Shown: positions 1-7,709 of the stretch, piece by piece
Position numbering within the stretch: the stretch's first letter is position 1
Layout: every line of letters begins with the position of its first letter
Origin: Candidatus Gastranaerophilales bacterium
Lineage (GTDB): Bacteria > Cyanobacteriota > Vampirovibrionia > Gastranaerophilales > Gastranaerophilaceae
DNA length: 64,000 nt
Assembly (NCBI GenBank): GCA_947594025.1
Contig: CANQDZ010000002.1
Span: 62,001 to 126,000 of the forward strand
Direction: 5' to 3'
Position numbers and translations under genes: made by a program
The notes under the pieces: generated by a model
The model's database searches: none
Seen by the model: only the letters and a program-made list of their open reading frames with translations
What the model was told of the DNA's origin: nothing

Positions 1-957
1 GCCGGTTGCGATGTCGGAGTTCACAGAGATGTTCTGACTCATAAAATTGAACGTTCTAACTGCATTTTATCGGGCACAATTCAACAAATTAAGCAGACGG
101 CTTCAAAACTTAAAAATCAGCAGTTTTCAATGAATAAACTCGGCGTTTTAATTGAAGAAAATTTAGATAAAAAGTATTCTTTGCCTCAAATTATGGGAAT
201 AATAAATTTAAGCGAGAATTCTTTTTCAAACGATTTTGAAGAACCGATTAAAAAGATAAATTCATATTTATCTCAAAACGTTGATATCATCGATATTGGT
301 GCAGAAAGCACGTCACCAAATAAAGAAGATGTTGACCCGACCGTTCAAATAAATAAAATCATACCCGTTCTTGATTATCTCAAAGATAAACATGTAACCG
401 TAAGTGTTGACACAAGGTCTTATGAAGTTGCGCGCGAGGTCTTAAAACACAAGGTTGATATTATAAATGATGTTTCATTCCTAAGCGATGAAAAAATAGC
501 CGAATGTGTTTTAGAAAATAATAAAAAGTACGTTTTAACGCACTCTAAGGGTACTCCGAAAACTATGAACCTTTTGTGCGAATATGAAAACACGGTTGAT
601 GAAGTTTATTTGTCTTTATCTGAAAAATTAAACCGTCTTCAAGAAATGGGGATGAACAGAGAAAATATTATATTAGATGTCGGTTTTGGCTTTGCCAAAA
701 ATATTGAACAAAATCTTGAAATTATGCGTCATACAGAAGAATTTAAAAGCCTGAACTGCACCTTGCTTGCGGGAATTTCAAGGAAAAGAACAATACAGAG
801 TTTTTCAAACACTAAAGAAAATAACGAACTCGATTTTATAACGGCACTTTCTTCTTTTTATTTTGTGCTTAAAAATGTCGATATTTTAAGAGTTCATAAC
901 CCCTATATGACAAAGATTGCCGTTGACTTTGCAAAATCTTTAAAAGACAGATATTAA
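1..957 (+). CDS. folP: Dihydropteroate synthase, 5' end outside window
   Basis: Condenses dihydropterin pyrophosphate with p-aminobenzoate to make dihydropteroate in folate synthesis; cytosolic. The TIM-barrel signatures are present: an NLSENSFSND loop (usual form NxTPDSFSDG), IDIGAEST, SVDTRS, INDV, THSKGTPKTM, a GFGFAKN loop and the C-terminal ISRKR. The reading frame is open from base 1, so at least 43 residues precede the first visible ATG (position 130). That ATG has no ribosome binding site, so I read the gene as entering from the left, with an N-terminal part I cannot identify. Several substrate-loop residues differ from consensus: the T-P-D of the first loop reads S-E-N, and the P of the DPGxGF motif is V. 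The 3' end overlaps the convergent rsmG by 18 bp. The family call is solid; substrate specificity is less certain because of the loop changes. Confidence 0.82.
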   Translation, partial: AGCDVGVHRDVLTHKIERSNCILSGTIQQIKQTASKLKNQQFSMNKLGVLIEENLDKKYSLPQIMGIINLSENSFSNDFEEPIKKINSYLSQNVDIIDIGAESTSPNKEDVDPTVQINKIIPVLDYLKDKHVTVSVDTRSYEVAREVLKHKVDIINDVSFLSDEKIAECVLENNKKYVLTHSKGTPKTMNLLCEYENTVDEVYLSLSEKLNRLQEMGMNRENIILDVGFGFAKNIEQNLEIMRHTEEFKSLNCTLLAGISRKRTIQSFSNTKENNELDFITALSSFYFVLKNVDILRVHNPYMTKIAVDFAKSLKDRY

Positions 958-1566
958 ACATCTTTTATGCCGTTCATCGGTCGGCAGCATATAATTAATA
1001 ATTTTCACTTCTTTTTTATGTTTTTTTCTAAATTCATCAAGTTCCCCCTGATAATTTGAAGATTTGTAGAAGATAAATTCTCCGCCCTCTTTAAGATGTT
1101 TTGCGGATAAATCATATATTTTTAAAATTCTGCCAACTGCCCTTGTTACAATAAAATCGGTATTTAACGGCTTGATATTTTCAATTCTGTCATTTATAAC
1201 TTCAAGGTTTTGAAGATTTAACCTTTCTTTCACCATTTTTATGAAGTTTATTTTTTTACCTATGCTGTCAACTGCCGTAATCTTTAAATTTTCAAAAAAT
1301 ATTGCAAGAATAACAGAAGGAAATCCCCCGCCTGTCCCGACGTCAACTATTGTATAATTTTTATTCAAATCCAGATATTTTGTAAGAGCAAGACTGTCAA
1401 ATATATGTTTTTCAAAAATAAAATTCATATCATTCTTGCTTATGAGGTTTGTATGAGAGTTATATTCATTAAATAATTCAAGCCAAAGATTAAGCTTGGT
1501 TTGAATTTTATCTTCAACCCTGATATTTAATTCTTCTTCCAGAATTTTAATTTTTTGTTTGTTCAT
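940..1566 (-). CDS. rsmG: 16S rRNA (guanine527-N7)-methyltransferase RsmG (GidB)
   Basis: Methylates N7 of G527 in 16S rRNA using S-adenosylmethionine. The 208-aa length is normal. The SAM-binding motif VDVGTGGGFPS lies near residues 74-84, preceded by the family's FEKHIFDSL segment and followed by VTRAVG and a late RHKR-type basic patch. Its start overlaps the end of the upstream AAA/TPR gene by 20 bp, suggesting co-transcription and possibly translational coupling. Its end overlaps the convergent folP. Confidence 0.95.
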   Translation of the reverse strand: MNKQKIKILEEELNIRVEDKIQTKLNLWLELFNEYNSHTNLISKNDMNFIFEKHIFDSLALTKYLDLNKNYTIVDVGTGGGFPSVILAIFFENLKITAVDSIGKKINFIKMVKERLNLQNLEVINDRIENIKPLNTDFIVTRAVGRILKIYDLSAKHLKEGGEFIFYKSSNYQGELDEFRKKHKKEVKIINYMLPTDERHKRCLISVF

Positions 1567-3859
1567 ATTCTTTAACTATATCAATAAAATCTGTTCCGAG
1601 CTTATATTTCATATCTTCAATTCTTGAAGATATCATTCTGTGGTTTTGAGAATTTTTATCCTCATTTAAGCTGTCTTTTGCCCTTAAATAGTTTAAAAGC
1701 GCCTCTTTGTTTGAGCTTAGATTGTAATAATAATCGCCAAGCGCAATATAGCTTGTTGCAATTTCAAACATGTCATTTGTCATGCTTGCCCATTTCAGTG
1801 CTTCTTTCAGATACTTTTCTTCTTTATCGGAGCCCATCGCCTTAAAAATGTAAGCCAAATTTATATTTGCATTATAGAGAGATGTTGCTTTTGGTTTTTT
1901 ATCTTGTTCATATTTTGAAATTGCCATTTCATAATTATAAACAGCATCTTTTGTATTGTTTTCGTCAAATAATAAAGATGCAAGCGCAAGGTAAGAATCC
2001 GCAAGCACTGCATTATTTTTTCCGCATTCAATAGATATTTGATAATATTTTTTTGCATCATTTGTTTTATTTTGCTTTTCAAATATTGAAGCTATAAAAT
2101 AATATATTTCCGATGTTTTTTCTGTTAAGTTAGTTTCGTTTGAAATTCTAAGTGCTTGATTATAGTATTTAAGCGCCTCATCTTCATTATATCTTTTTTC
2201 TTCAATACTGCCGAGTGCGATGTATGCTTCAACTATATTTTTGTTGTCGGTATCTTCATTTGCGATTTTATGATATATTTTGCCTGCCCTTTCAAGGTCA
2301 TAAGTTTTGAAATATGTATCTGCAATTTTTAAAAGAACCGCGAAATATTTTTCCTTATTTCCTTTGTTTTTATAATTATCCGAAGCTTTTACGTAATATG
2401 AAATTGCATCTTCTTTTTTATTTAATTTGCGATAATTTTCCGCAATTTTTTCAAATATTTTATTTTCATTCTTTTTGTCAATTAAAGAAAGCTCTTTAAG
2501 AGAGGAAATTGCTCCTTTAAAATCAAATTTGTCTTCATACTCTTTAATTTTTTCTCTTAAAACGCTTGCTTTATCAATTTCGATTTTTTCTTCCTCTTGA
2601 ACTTTATCTTCAAAATGACTCTGCCTAAATTGTTTCAGCATTTCTAAATCTTCTTGATTAGGCGTTTGAGGTGCTTCGTTTATTTTTGGAGTACTTGGAA
2701 TTGCACTTTGATTAAGCCAAGGGGCAGAAACGTTTTGTACCTGCGTATAATAACTTACTTCCGTATTGGTAGGCGCATTTGGATTTATGCGCGGAATATT
2801 TTCTTCCAAAAGTTCAATCTGTTTTCTGATACCTTCTCTTGAAAGTCTTAAAATTCTGTCTTTAGGGCCTTTCGAAATTTCTTTCGAAAGACTGTCAATG
2901 ATAATATCTCCGTACCTGATTTTTTCCGCAACACTCATATTTTGAGACAAATATGCCTTAATATGCTCGTGTACATATATATTTTGTTTAACCTGATTAA
3001 TTATAAGTCTTTGTTGAAGATAAGGGATGTAGTTTACATCAAATAAGGCATATTTTTCAAGATAACTTAACGGTGTTAAAAAATTTGAAAGGCTTAACAC
3101 TTTAATTGAGCTCATATAATTTTGAGGAATAAGGGAGAGTGCTTTTCCCGTAATAAAGTTTTCATAAGCCTGCGGTTTTTTATTAAATTCATCAATTAAA
3201 TCAGACAAACTTGTGTTTGTGACGTCTATATACTTAAAAGTTGTCTTCAAAAGGATTGTATTTGCATGAGATATTTGATACAAACTCCTTATCGTACCAA
3301 GTTCTTCCATAGGACATGCAAAACTCATCTTTTGAATTATTCCGTCCTCATCCACAAATTCTTTTTGTATTTTAATTGTTTTTAGCCCGTTTAATTCAAA
3401 TTTATCTAAAGAGACATCGGTTCTTGATAACAATATAAGCTTTGTTTTTTCTTGTTTTGAAATATTTATTAAAAAATTATTTATGCTTTCATCTTCTTTA
3501 ATTTTTTCAAAGTTGTCCACTACAATTAAAGTATCTTGAGTAAGCGCTTTCATATAATTGCTTACTTTTTGGGTGAAATTGTCGCTTAAATCTTTTTTCA
3601 AAATTATTTTCTTTTGAATTGTATAATCTCTAAGTGTGTCATAGAAACCGAGAAGAAAATCTTCAATTACCGTTAACGAATTGCAGCAATAATAAAAATA
3701 CAAAAAATCACTTTTAAGCTCTCTTAAGGCAATATTTAATATGTCATTTTTTCCTGTGCCGGAAGGGGCATAGAATAAAAAAATGTCGTTTGAACTTGTG
3801 CAAAAATTTTTGATTTGTTCAATGGTTTTTTTATTAAATTGTGAATATGTATTCTGCAT
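1547..3859 (-). CDS. AAA/STAND-like ATPase with C-terminal TPR array
   Basis: A 770-aa protein with an N-terminal nucleotide-binding module and a long alpha-helical repeat tail. The P-loop reads APSGTGKN at residues 31-38, where the consensus would be GxxxxGK[ST]; both the first Gly and the final Ser/Thr are replaced. A Walker B-like TLIVVDNFEK follows near residue 115, then an LILLSRTD strand, a pattern typical of Orc/STAND-type ATPases. Residues about 430-760 hold tetratricopeptide repeats (recurring AYIALGSIEEK- and YYIASIFEKQ-type helices). A Pro/Gln-rich linker separates the halves. No known name fits. The architecture suggests a signalling or scaffold ATPase. It lies between the YgjP-like peptidase and rsmG on the same strand. 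Confidence 0.75.
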   Translation of the reverse strand: MQNTYSQFNKKTIEQIKNFCTSSNDIFLFYAPSGTGKNDILNIALRELKSDFLYFYYCCNSLTVIEDFLLGFYDTLRDYTIQKKIILKKDLSDNFTQKVSNYMKALTQDTLIVVDNFEKIKEDESINNFLINISKQEKTKLILLSRTDVSLDKFELNGLKTIKIQKEFVDEDGIIQKMSFACPMEELGTIRSLYQISHANTILLKTTFKYIDVTNTSLSDLIDEFNKKPQAYENFITGKALSLIPQNYMSSIKVLSLSNFLTPLSYLEKYALFDVNYIPYLQQRLIINQVKQNIYVHEHIKAYLSQNMSVAEKIRYGDIIIDSLSKEISKGPKDRILRLSREGIRKQIELLEENIPRINPNAPTNTEVSYYTQVQNVSAPWLNQSAIPSTPKINEAPQTPNQEDLEMLKQFRQSHFEDKVQEEEKIEIDKASVLREKIKEYEDKFDFKGAISSLKELSLIDKKNENKIFEKIAENYRKLNKKEDAISYYVKASDNYKNKGNKEKYFAVLLKIADTYFKTYDLERAGKIYHKIANEDTDNKNIVEAYIALGSIEEKRYNEDEALKYYNQALRISNETNLTEKTSEIYYFIASIFEKQNKTNDAKKYYQISIECGKNNAVLADSYLALASLLFDENNTKDAVYNYEMAISKYEQDKKPKATSLYNANINLAYIFKAMGSDKEEKYLKEALKWASMTNDMFEIATSYIALGDYYYNLSSNKEALLNYLRAKDSLNEDKNSQNHRMISSRIEDMKYKLGTDFIDIVKEYEQTKN

Positions 3860-3886
3860 ATTTTAGCTTCTATATTAACATATTTC

Positions 3887-4291
3887 TTAAAACCGCGTCT
3901 TTTTGAGCTCTTTTCTTAATTTCTTCGCGTCAGGTAAGTGCTTTTCAAGTAAGTTCCAAAACTTTTGGGAATGGTTTTTTTCAATTGTATGACACAATTC
4001 GTGCAAAATAACGTAATCGATTAGCTCGGGCTTTAATTTCATCAAATTAAGGTTTAAATTGATGTTATTTTTGTTTGAACAACTGCCCCATATTGTTTTT
4101 ACGTTTTTAATTCTTAAGGAATTATATTTAAATTTATGAGAAGAAGCAAGCTCTTTCACCCTATTTGGAAGATATTCCTTCGCTTGTTTTCGAAGAAGCT
4201 CAATCTCTGTTTTATTTTTTGTTATCGGCGTTGTTTTTTTTATTATTCTTCTTTTTCTTTTTTTGGGGAACAATAAATCAAGAAGTTTCAT
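3887..4291 (-). CDS. YgjP-like zinc metallopeptidase (DUF45/WLM type)
   Basis: A 134-aa protein with the HELCH zinc motif at residues 97-101, a further His at 107 (HSQKFW) and the upstream WGSCS motif near 68-72. These are hallmarks of the YgjP/SprT-like metallopeptidase family. The N-terminus is very basic (KKRKRRIIKK). Known relatives are about 170-240 aa, so this is a short version keeping the C-terminal catalytic half. Substrate unknown. Its start overlaps the end of the R3H ATPase gene by 14 bp, so the two are probably co-transcribed. Confidence 0.85.
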   Translation of the reverse strand: MKLLDLLFPKKRKRRIIKKTTPITKNKTEIELLRKQAKEYLPNRVKELASSHKFKYNSLRIKNVKTIWGSCSNKNNINLNLNLMKLKPELIDYVILHELCHTIEKNHSQKFWNLLEKHLPDAKKLRKELKKTRF

Positions 4292-5861
4292 GTTTTATCC
4301 TTGTGACTCTTATTCTTCTTTCTGACCCTTCGCCTATACTTTGAGAACGTAAACCATGTGAGTCAATAAGCTCATGCTGCAATTTCCTGATTTGCTGGGG
4401 CTGGGGTTGAAGTTCTATGTTGTCACTCCCTTCAAGAGCCTTTGCTATTGCGGCTTTTGCTTCATCAAGCGCAATTTCCGTTTCGTCTTTGTAATTTGTG
4501 TGATTTTCGATAAATTGGTCTTCCTGAGTTAAATTAAGAGCATCTTTTAATACTTTTTGAATTTGTGACATTGAATTTGTCCTTACAAAAAATACGGGCA
4601 AATGATATTCGTTCGCGGTTGAAAGCACCTTGCTTCCGTTTTTTGCAAAATTTTTGTGCGCAATGACAAAATCGGCATCTTCCACGTTTCTTACAATTTC
4701 TGCTGAAATGTCCAATCTTTCAATGATTTTATCGACAATAGACCTTGAAACCGCATAAATACATATTTTTTTATGTTTTTTAACATCTTTAATGTATTTT
4801 TCTCTGTTAAATTTAAAGTTGAGAGGGCTATCTTCCGCCTTCTTTTCTTCTTTAACCTCAATCTCTTTTTTAGGAGGGGCAAATTCTTGGTCAACTTTCC
4901 TTATTTCTGGAGTGATAGGCCAGCCTCTTAAAATATAATCAACAGCCTCCGCGGTATCTTTATAAACAGCAAGGGTGTTTCTGTCTATGATTTCAATTAC
5001 TATATCAAATGTCGGCTGTTTTTCTCTTTCTAATACTGTTTTTTGGCATCCTCTGTGCTTTGCTTCATCATCGCCTAAAGTTACGGATTGCACGCCCCCA
5101 ATCAAATCAGACATAGTCGGGTTTTTAATGAGGTTTTCAAGAGTGTTGCCATGAGCTGTTGCAATAAGCATAACACCACGTTCCGCAATTGTTCTTGCAG
5201 CGGCAGCTTCTTGGTCTGTACCTATTTCATCAACCACAATAACTTCCGGAGTGTGGTTTTCAACGGCTTCAATCATTATGTCCTTTTGAAATTCAGGTTG
5301 TGAAACCTGCATTCTTCTTGCTTTACCTATTGCAGGATGTGCAATGTCGCCGTCGCCTGCAATTTCGTTTGAGGTGTCAACCACAACAACTCTTTTACCC
5401 AAATCGTCTGCCATAAGACGGGCAATTTCTCTCAGCTTTGTTGTTTTGCCAACGCCGGGACGTCCGAGAAAAAGAATGCTTTTCCCTTGAGTTACAAAAT
5501 CTTGTATGCAGGCTATTGTGCCTGTGATAACTCTGCCTATACGGCAGGTAAGACCAATTATTTTCCCCTGCCTGTTTCTGATTGCACTAATTCTGTGAAG
5601 CGTGCCGGGGATACCCGACCTGTTGTCAAGAGTAAATTCGGGAATTTTTTCAACAATATGGTCAATTTCATCTGTTGTGACACTTTCATTTCCCAAATAG
5701 AAAATTTTGCCGTTTCCAAGTCTTACTTCAGGCAGTCTTCCGACATCTAATACTATTTCTATTGCTTCATCCAATGTATTTGACAAAATATTTCTTTTAA
5801 TCTTTGGCGGTAAAACATCAATAAGTAATTCAATGTCCTTTTGAAATTCTGTCTTATTCAT
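4278..5861 (-). CDS. Ycf45-like AAA ATPase with C-terminal R3H domain
   Basis: A 527-aa protein. An N-terminal region resembling SpoIIIAA leads into a P-loop ATPase with Walker A GRPGVGKT at 133-140 and Walker B VIVVDEIG near 207-214. A DTSNEIAGDG loop and the conserved ATAHG segment follow. An acidic linker (about 320-345) precedes a region with ISAEIVRNVEDADFVIAHK-like strands. An R3H single-stranded nucleic-acid-binding domain (HxxxxxxGLRSQSIGEG, R-rich) closes the protein near 490-527. This matches the cyanobacterial/plastid Ycf45 family; function not established, probably RNA or ssDNA handling. A ribosome binding site (AAGGGA) precedes the ATG, and a promoter is visible at 5898-5925. Confidence 0.86.
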   Translation of the reverse strand: MNKTEFQKDIELLIDVLPPKIKRNILSNTLDEAIEIVLDVGRLPEVRLGNGKIFYLGNESVTTDEIDHIVEKIPEFTLDNRSGIPGTLHRISAIRNRQGKIIGLTCRIGRVITGTIACIQDFVTQGKSILFLGRPGVGKTTKLREIARLMADDLGKRVVVVDTSNEIAGDGDIAHPAIGKARRMQVSQPEFQKDIMIEAVENHTPEVIVVDEIGTDQEAAAARTIAERGVMLIATAHGNTLENLIKNPTMSDLIGGVQSVTLGDDEAKHRGCQKTVLEREKQPTFDIVIEIIDRNTLAVYKDTAEAVDYILRGWPITPEIRKVDQEFAPPKKEIEVKEEKKAEDSPLNFKFNREKYIKDVKKHKKICIYAVSRSIVDKIIERLDISAEIVRNVEDADFVIAHKNFAKNGSKVLSTANEYHLPVFFVRTNSMSQIQKVLKDALNLTQEDQFIENHTNYKDETEIALDEAKAAIAKALEGSDNIELQPQPQQIRKLQHELIDSHGLRSQSIGEGSERRIRVTRIKHETS

Positions 5862-5897
5862 TCAAATTCCCTTAAACTGCCGTACGTTTATACTTAT

Positions 5898-5925
5898 ATT
5901 ATATCATTTTTTTTGTATCTTTCAA
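5898..5925 (-). promoter_or_regulatory. Promoter of the R3H ATPase gene
   Basis: On the minus strand, TTGAAA (5925-5920) and a perfect TATAAT (5903-5898) are 16 bp apart, about 37 bp upstream of the ATG at 5861. Confidence 0.55.
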
Positions 5926-5944
5926 CATGTTAAGACGCCTTGCT

Positions 5945-6619
5945 TCACTTTTTAAAAGTTAAGAAAACAATTGCATCAAACATATATTTTTCATAAGAAA
6001 CAAGTTTAAAACCTGAGTTCTTGAAGTTTTCTATAAGTTCATGCGGTTTTTTAAATTCTTTTTTAGATTTTATCAAGTATTTATATGATTGAACATCCCC
6101 GCCAAAAATTCTTGCAAACAAAACGGTTGTTCTATCAAATATTGAATTAACAAGGTCGTTTTTACAGGAAAAATCAAGATAAGCAAAAACCCCGTTATTT
6201 TTTAAAACTCTTTTTACTTCTTTTACCGCAAGATTAAAATTTTCAATGTTCCTGAGCCCAAATCCGGAAGTTATAATATCAAAAGTGTTATCTTCAAATT
6301 CTAAATTGCAAACATCCTCACAGATAAATTTGATATTTTCATCTTCATATTTTTCATTTGCAAATTCAAGCATTGAGCTTGAGAAATCAACTCCCGTAAC
6401 ATCTGCACTCGGTTCTTTTTGTTTAATTATGCGGGCGATATCTCCCGTACCCGTGCAGATATCTAAAATCTTACTCCCCTTTTTTATATTCAGTTTTCCA
6501 AAGGTGATTTTTTTTATAAACTTATGCGCCCCAAAAGATATGACGTTATTTAAAAAATCATATTTATTCGCAATTTTGTTGAACATTTTTTGAATTTTTT
6601 CAGGATTTTTATCAACCAT
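5945..6619 (-). CDS. ubiE: Demethylmenaquinone methyltransferase MenG/UbiE
   Basis: Last step of menaquinone synthesis: SAM-dependent C-methylation of demethylmenaquinone at the inner membrane. A 224-aa protein with the UbiE signature motif YDFLNNVISFG near residues 20-30, the SAM loop ILDICTGTGD (51-60), and GFGLRNIENF around residue 120, diagnostic of the UbiE/COQ5 family. It sits 4 bp downstream of menA on the same strand, so menA-ubiE is an operon covering the last two steps. UbiE can also act on ubiquinone precursors, but no ubiquinone gene is visible here. Confidence 0.92.
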   Translation of the reverse strand: MVDKNPEKIQKMFNKIANKYDFLNNVISFGAHKFIKKITFGKLNIKKGSKILDICTGTGDIARIIKQKEPSADVTGVDFSSSMLEFANEKYEDENIKFICEDVCNLEFEDNTFDIITSGFGLRNIENFNLAVKEVKRVLKNNGVFAYLDFSCKNDLVNSIFDRTTVLFARIFGGDVQSYKYLIKSKKEFKKPHELIENFKNSGFKLVSYEKYMFDAIVFLTFKK

Positions 6620-6623
6620 AAAT

Positions 6624-7493
6624 TTACCCGATTATACTAAGAATTACGGCTGCAGTTACAAATATAAAGAGCTTTTGACAAAGCAGAAAGTTTCTTAAAA
6701 AATCATTTCTGTCTTCATTTTGATTATACGATTTAAGATTATCTTTAAGTTTTCCCATAAAATAAATTGACCCTAAAGATAAAAGCGCGGTATATGATAA
6801 TGTTCCGTTAAACACAAGAAACGTAATTAAAATATAAGATAAAACGATAATTGAAATAATCCCTGAAAGTGCGGATTTTTTTGTTTTAAATAAAAGAGGA
6901 TACGTCTTTTTGCCGGAATTTTTATCAAAATCCATATCCATATATGAATGCACCATTCCGACAACGCCGACTAAAAGCCCCAAGGGAATTGAAATCAAAA
7001 GTATTTTTATATCAAAAGACTTTGTCATAACAAAATAAACACCCTCAAACATCAACGGACCAAATACTAAAGATATAAAAAATTCACAAGGCAAATACCT
7101 TCCCGCTCTCGGATAAAGAAGGGCGATTATTGCGGTTGGAATTACTGCATAAAAAATCTCAAATCCCAATTTGTAAATAAAAAACCCGCCTATTAAAAGA
7201 GCAATTGTAAAATATAAAATAAAGCCGATTAATACTTGTTTTAAGGTGAATATGTTTTTATCAAGATATTCCGTTTTGCATCCTTGTTTTGGGGTTTTAA
7301 AAATCGTGTCTATATAATCATCGTAAAGGTTCACCCCTAAATGTACAAAGATAATCCCGACGAACGCCAAAATGCCGTATAACAGATTTCCATGGTGTTT
7401 AAAACCGTAAGAAAAAGCTGTTAGAAAACATAAAAAACTTGTGGGAAGGGAGTATCCTCTGCATGCTGTAAACCATTGCCTTAATTTATCCAT
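6624..7493 (-). CDS. menA: 1,4-dihydroxy-2-naphthoate polyprenyltransferase (UbiA family)
   Basis: Attaches the polyprenyl tail to dihydroxynaphthoate, making demethylmenaquinone in the membrane. A 289-aa protein with about eight hydrophobic segments. The first Asp-rich motif NLYDDYID (55-62) and the second, DMDFDKNSGK, near 188-197 bind the Mg-diphosphate, as in all UbiA enzymes. The link to menaquinone rather than another UbiA product rests on adjacency to ubiE. A GAGGT ribosome binding site precedes the ATG. Confidence 0.86.
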   Translation of the reverse strand: MDKLRQWFTACRGYSLPTSFLCFLTAFSYGFKHHGNLLYGILAFVGIIFVHLGVNLYDDYIDTIFKTPKQGCKTEYLDKNIFTLKQVLIGFILYFTIALLIGGFFIYKLGFEIFYAVIPTAIIALLYPRAGRYLPCEFFISLVFGPLMFEGVYFVMTKSFDIKILLISIPLGLLVGVVGMVHSYMDMDFDKNSGKKTYPLLFKTKKSALSGIISIIVLSYILITFLVFNGTLSYTALLSLGSIYFMGKLKDNLKSYNQNEDRNDFLRNFLLCQKLFIFVTAAVILSIIG

Positions 7494-7603
7494 TTTGACC
7501 TCTTTTTATTAATTTTATTATACATAAAACTCTTAAATTTAAAAAATCAGGAATGATGAATATATAATAAATTGTTTTTTAAGTCCGATTTTTGTATCTC
7601 CGT

Positions 7604-7672
7604 TATAATACCTTCATAACAATTTTTTGACGAGTATCCAAAAAAGATGCAATATTGCTTGCTTCTTTTTTT
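7604..7672 (+). promoter_or_regulatory. thrS promoter -10 and leader hairpin (candidate attenuator)
   Basis: A TATAAT lies at 7604-7609; I see no clear -35. Downstream, at 7640-7671, AAAAAAGA and GCAA pair with TTGC and TCTTTTTT across one mismatch, forming a hairpin that ends in a T-run. It ends 38 bases before the thrS ATG, so a terminator here would lie inside the thrS leader. No T-box sequence was recognised. Confidence 0.42.
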
Positions 7673-7709
7673 GTGTTAAAATTTCTGTATCAGCATAAGG
7701 ACAAGAAAA

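Noticed and set aside
130-957. Taking the ATG at 130 as the folP start
   Set aside because: The same frame is open from base 1 and the ATG has no ribosome binding site, so a longer gene entering from the left is more likely.
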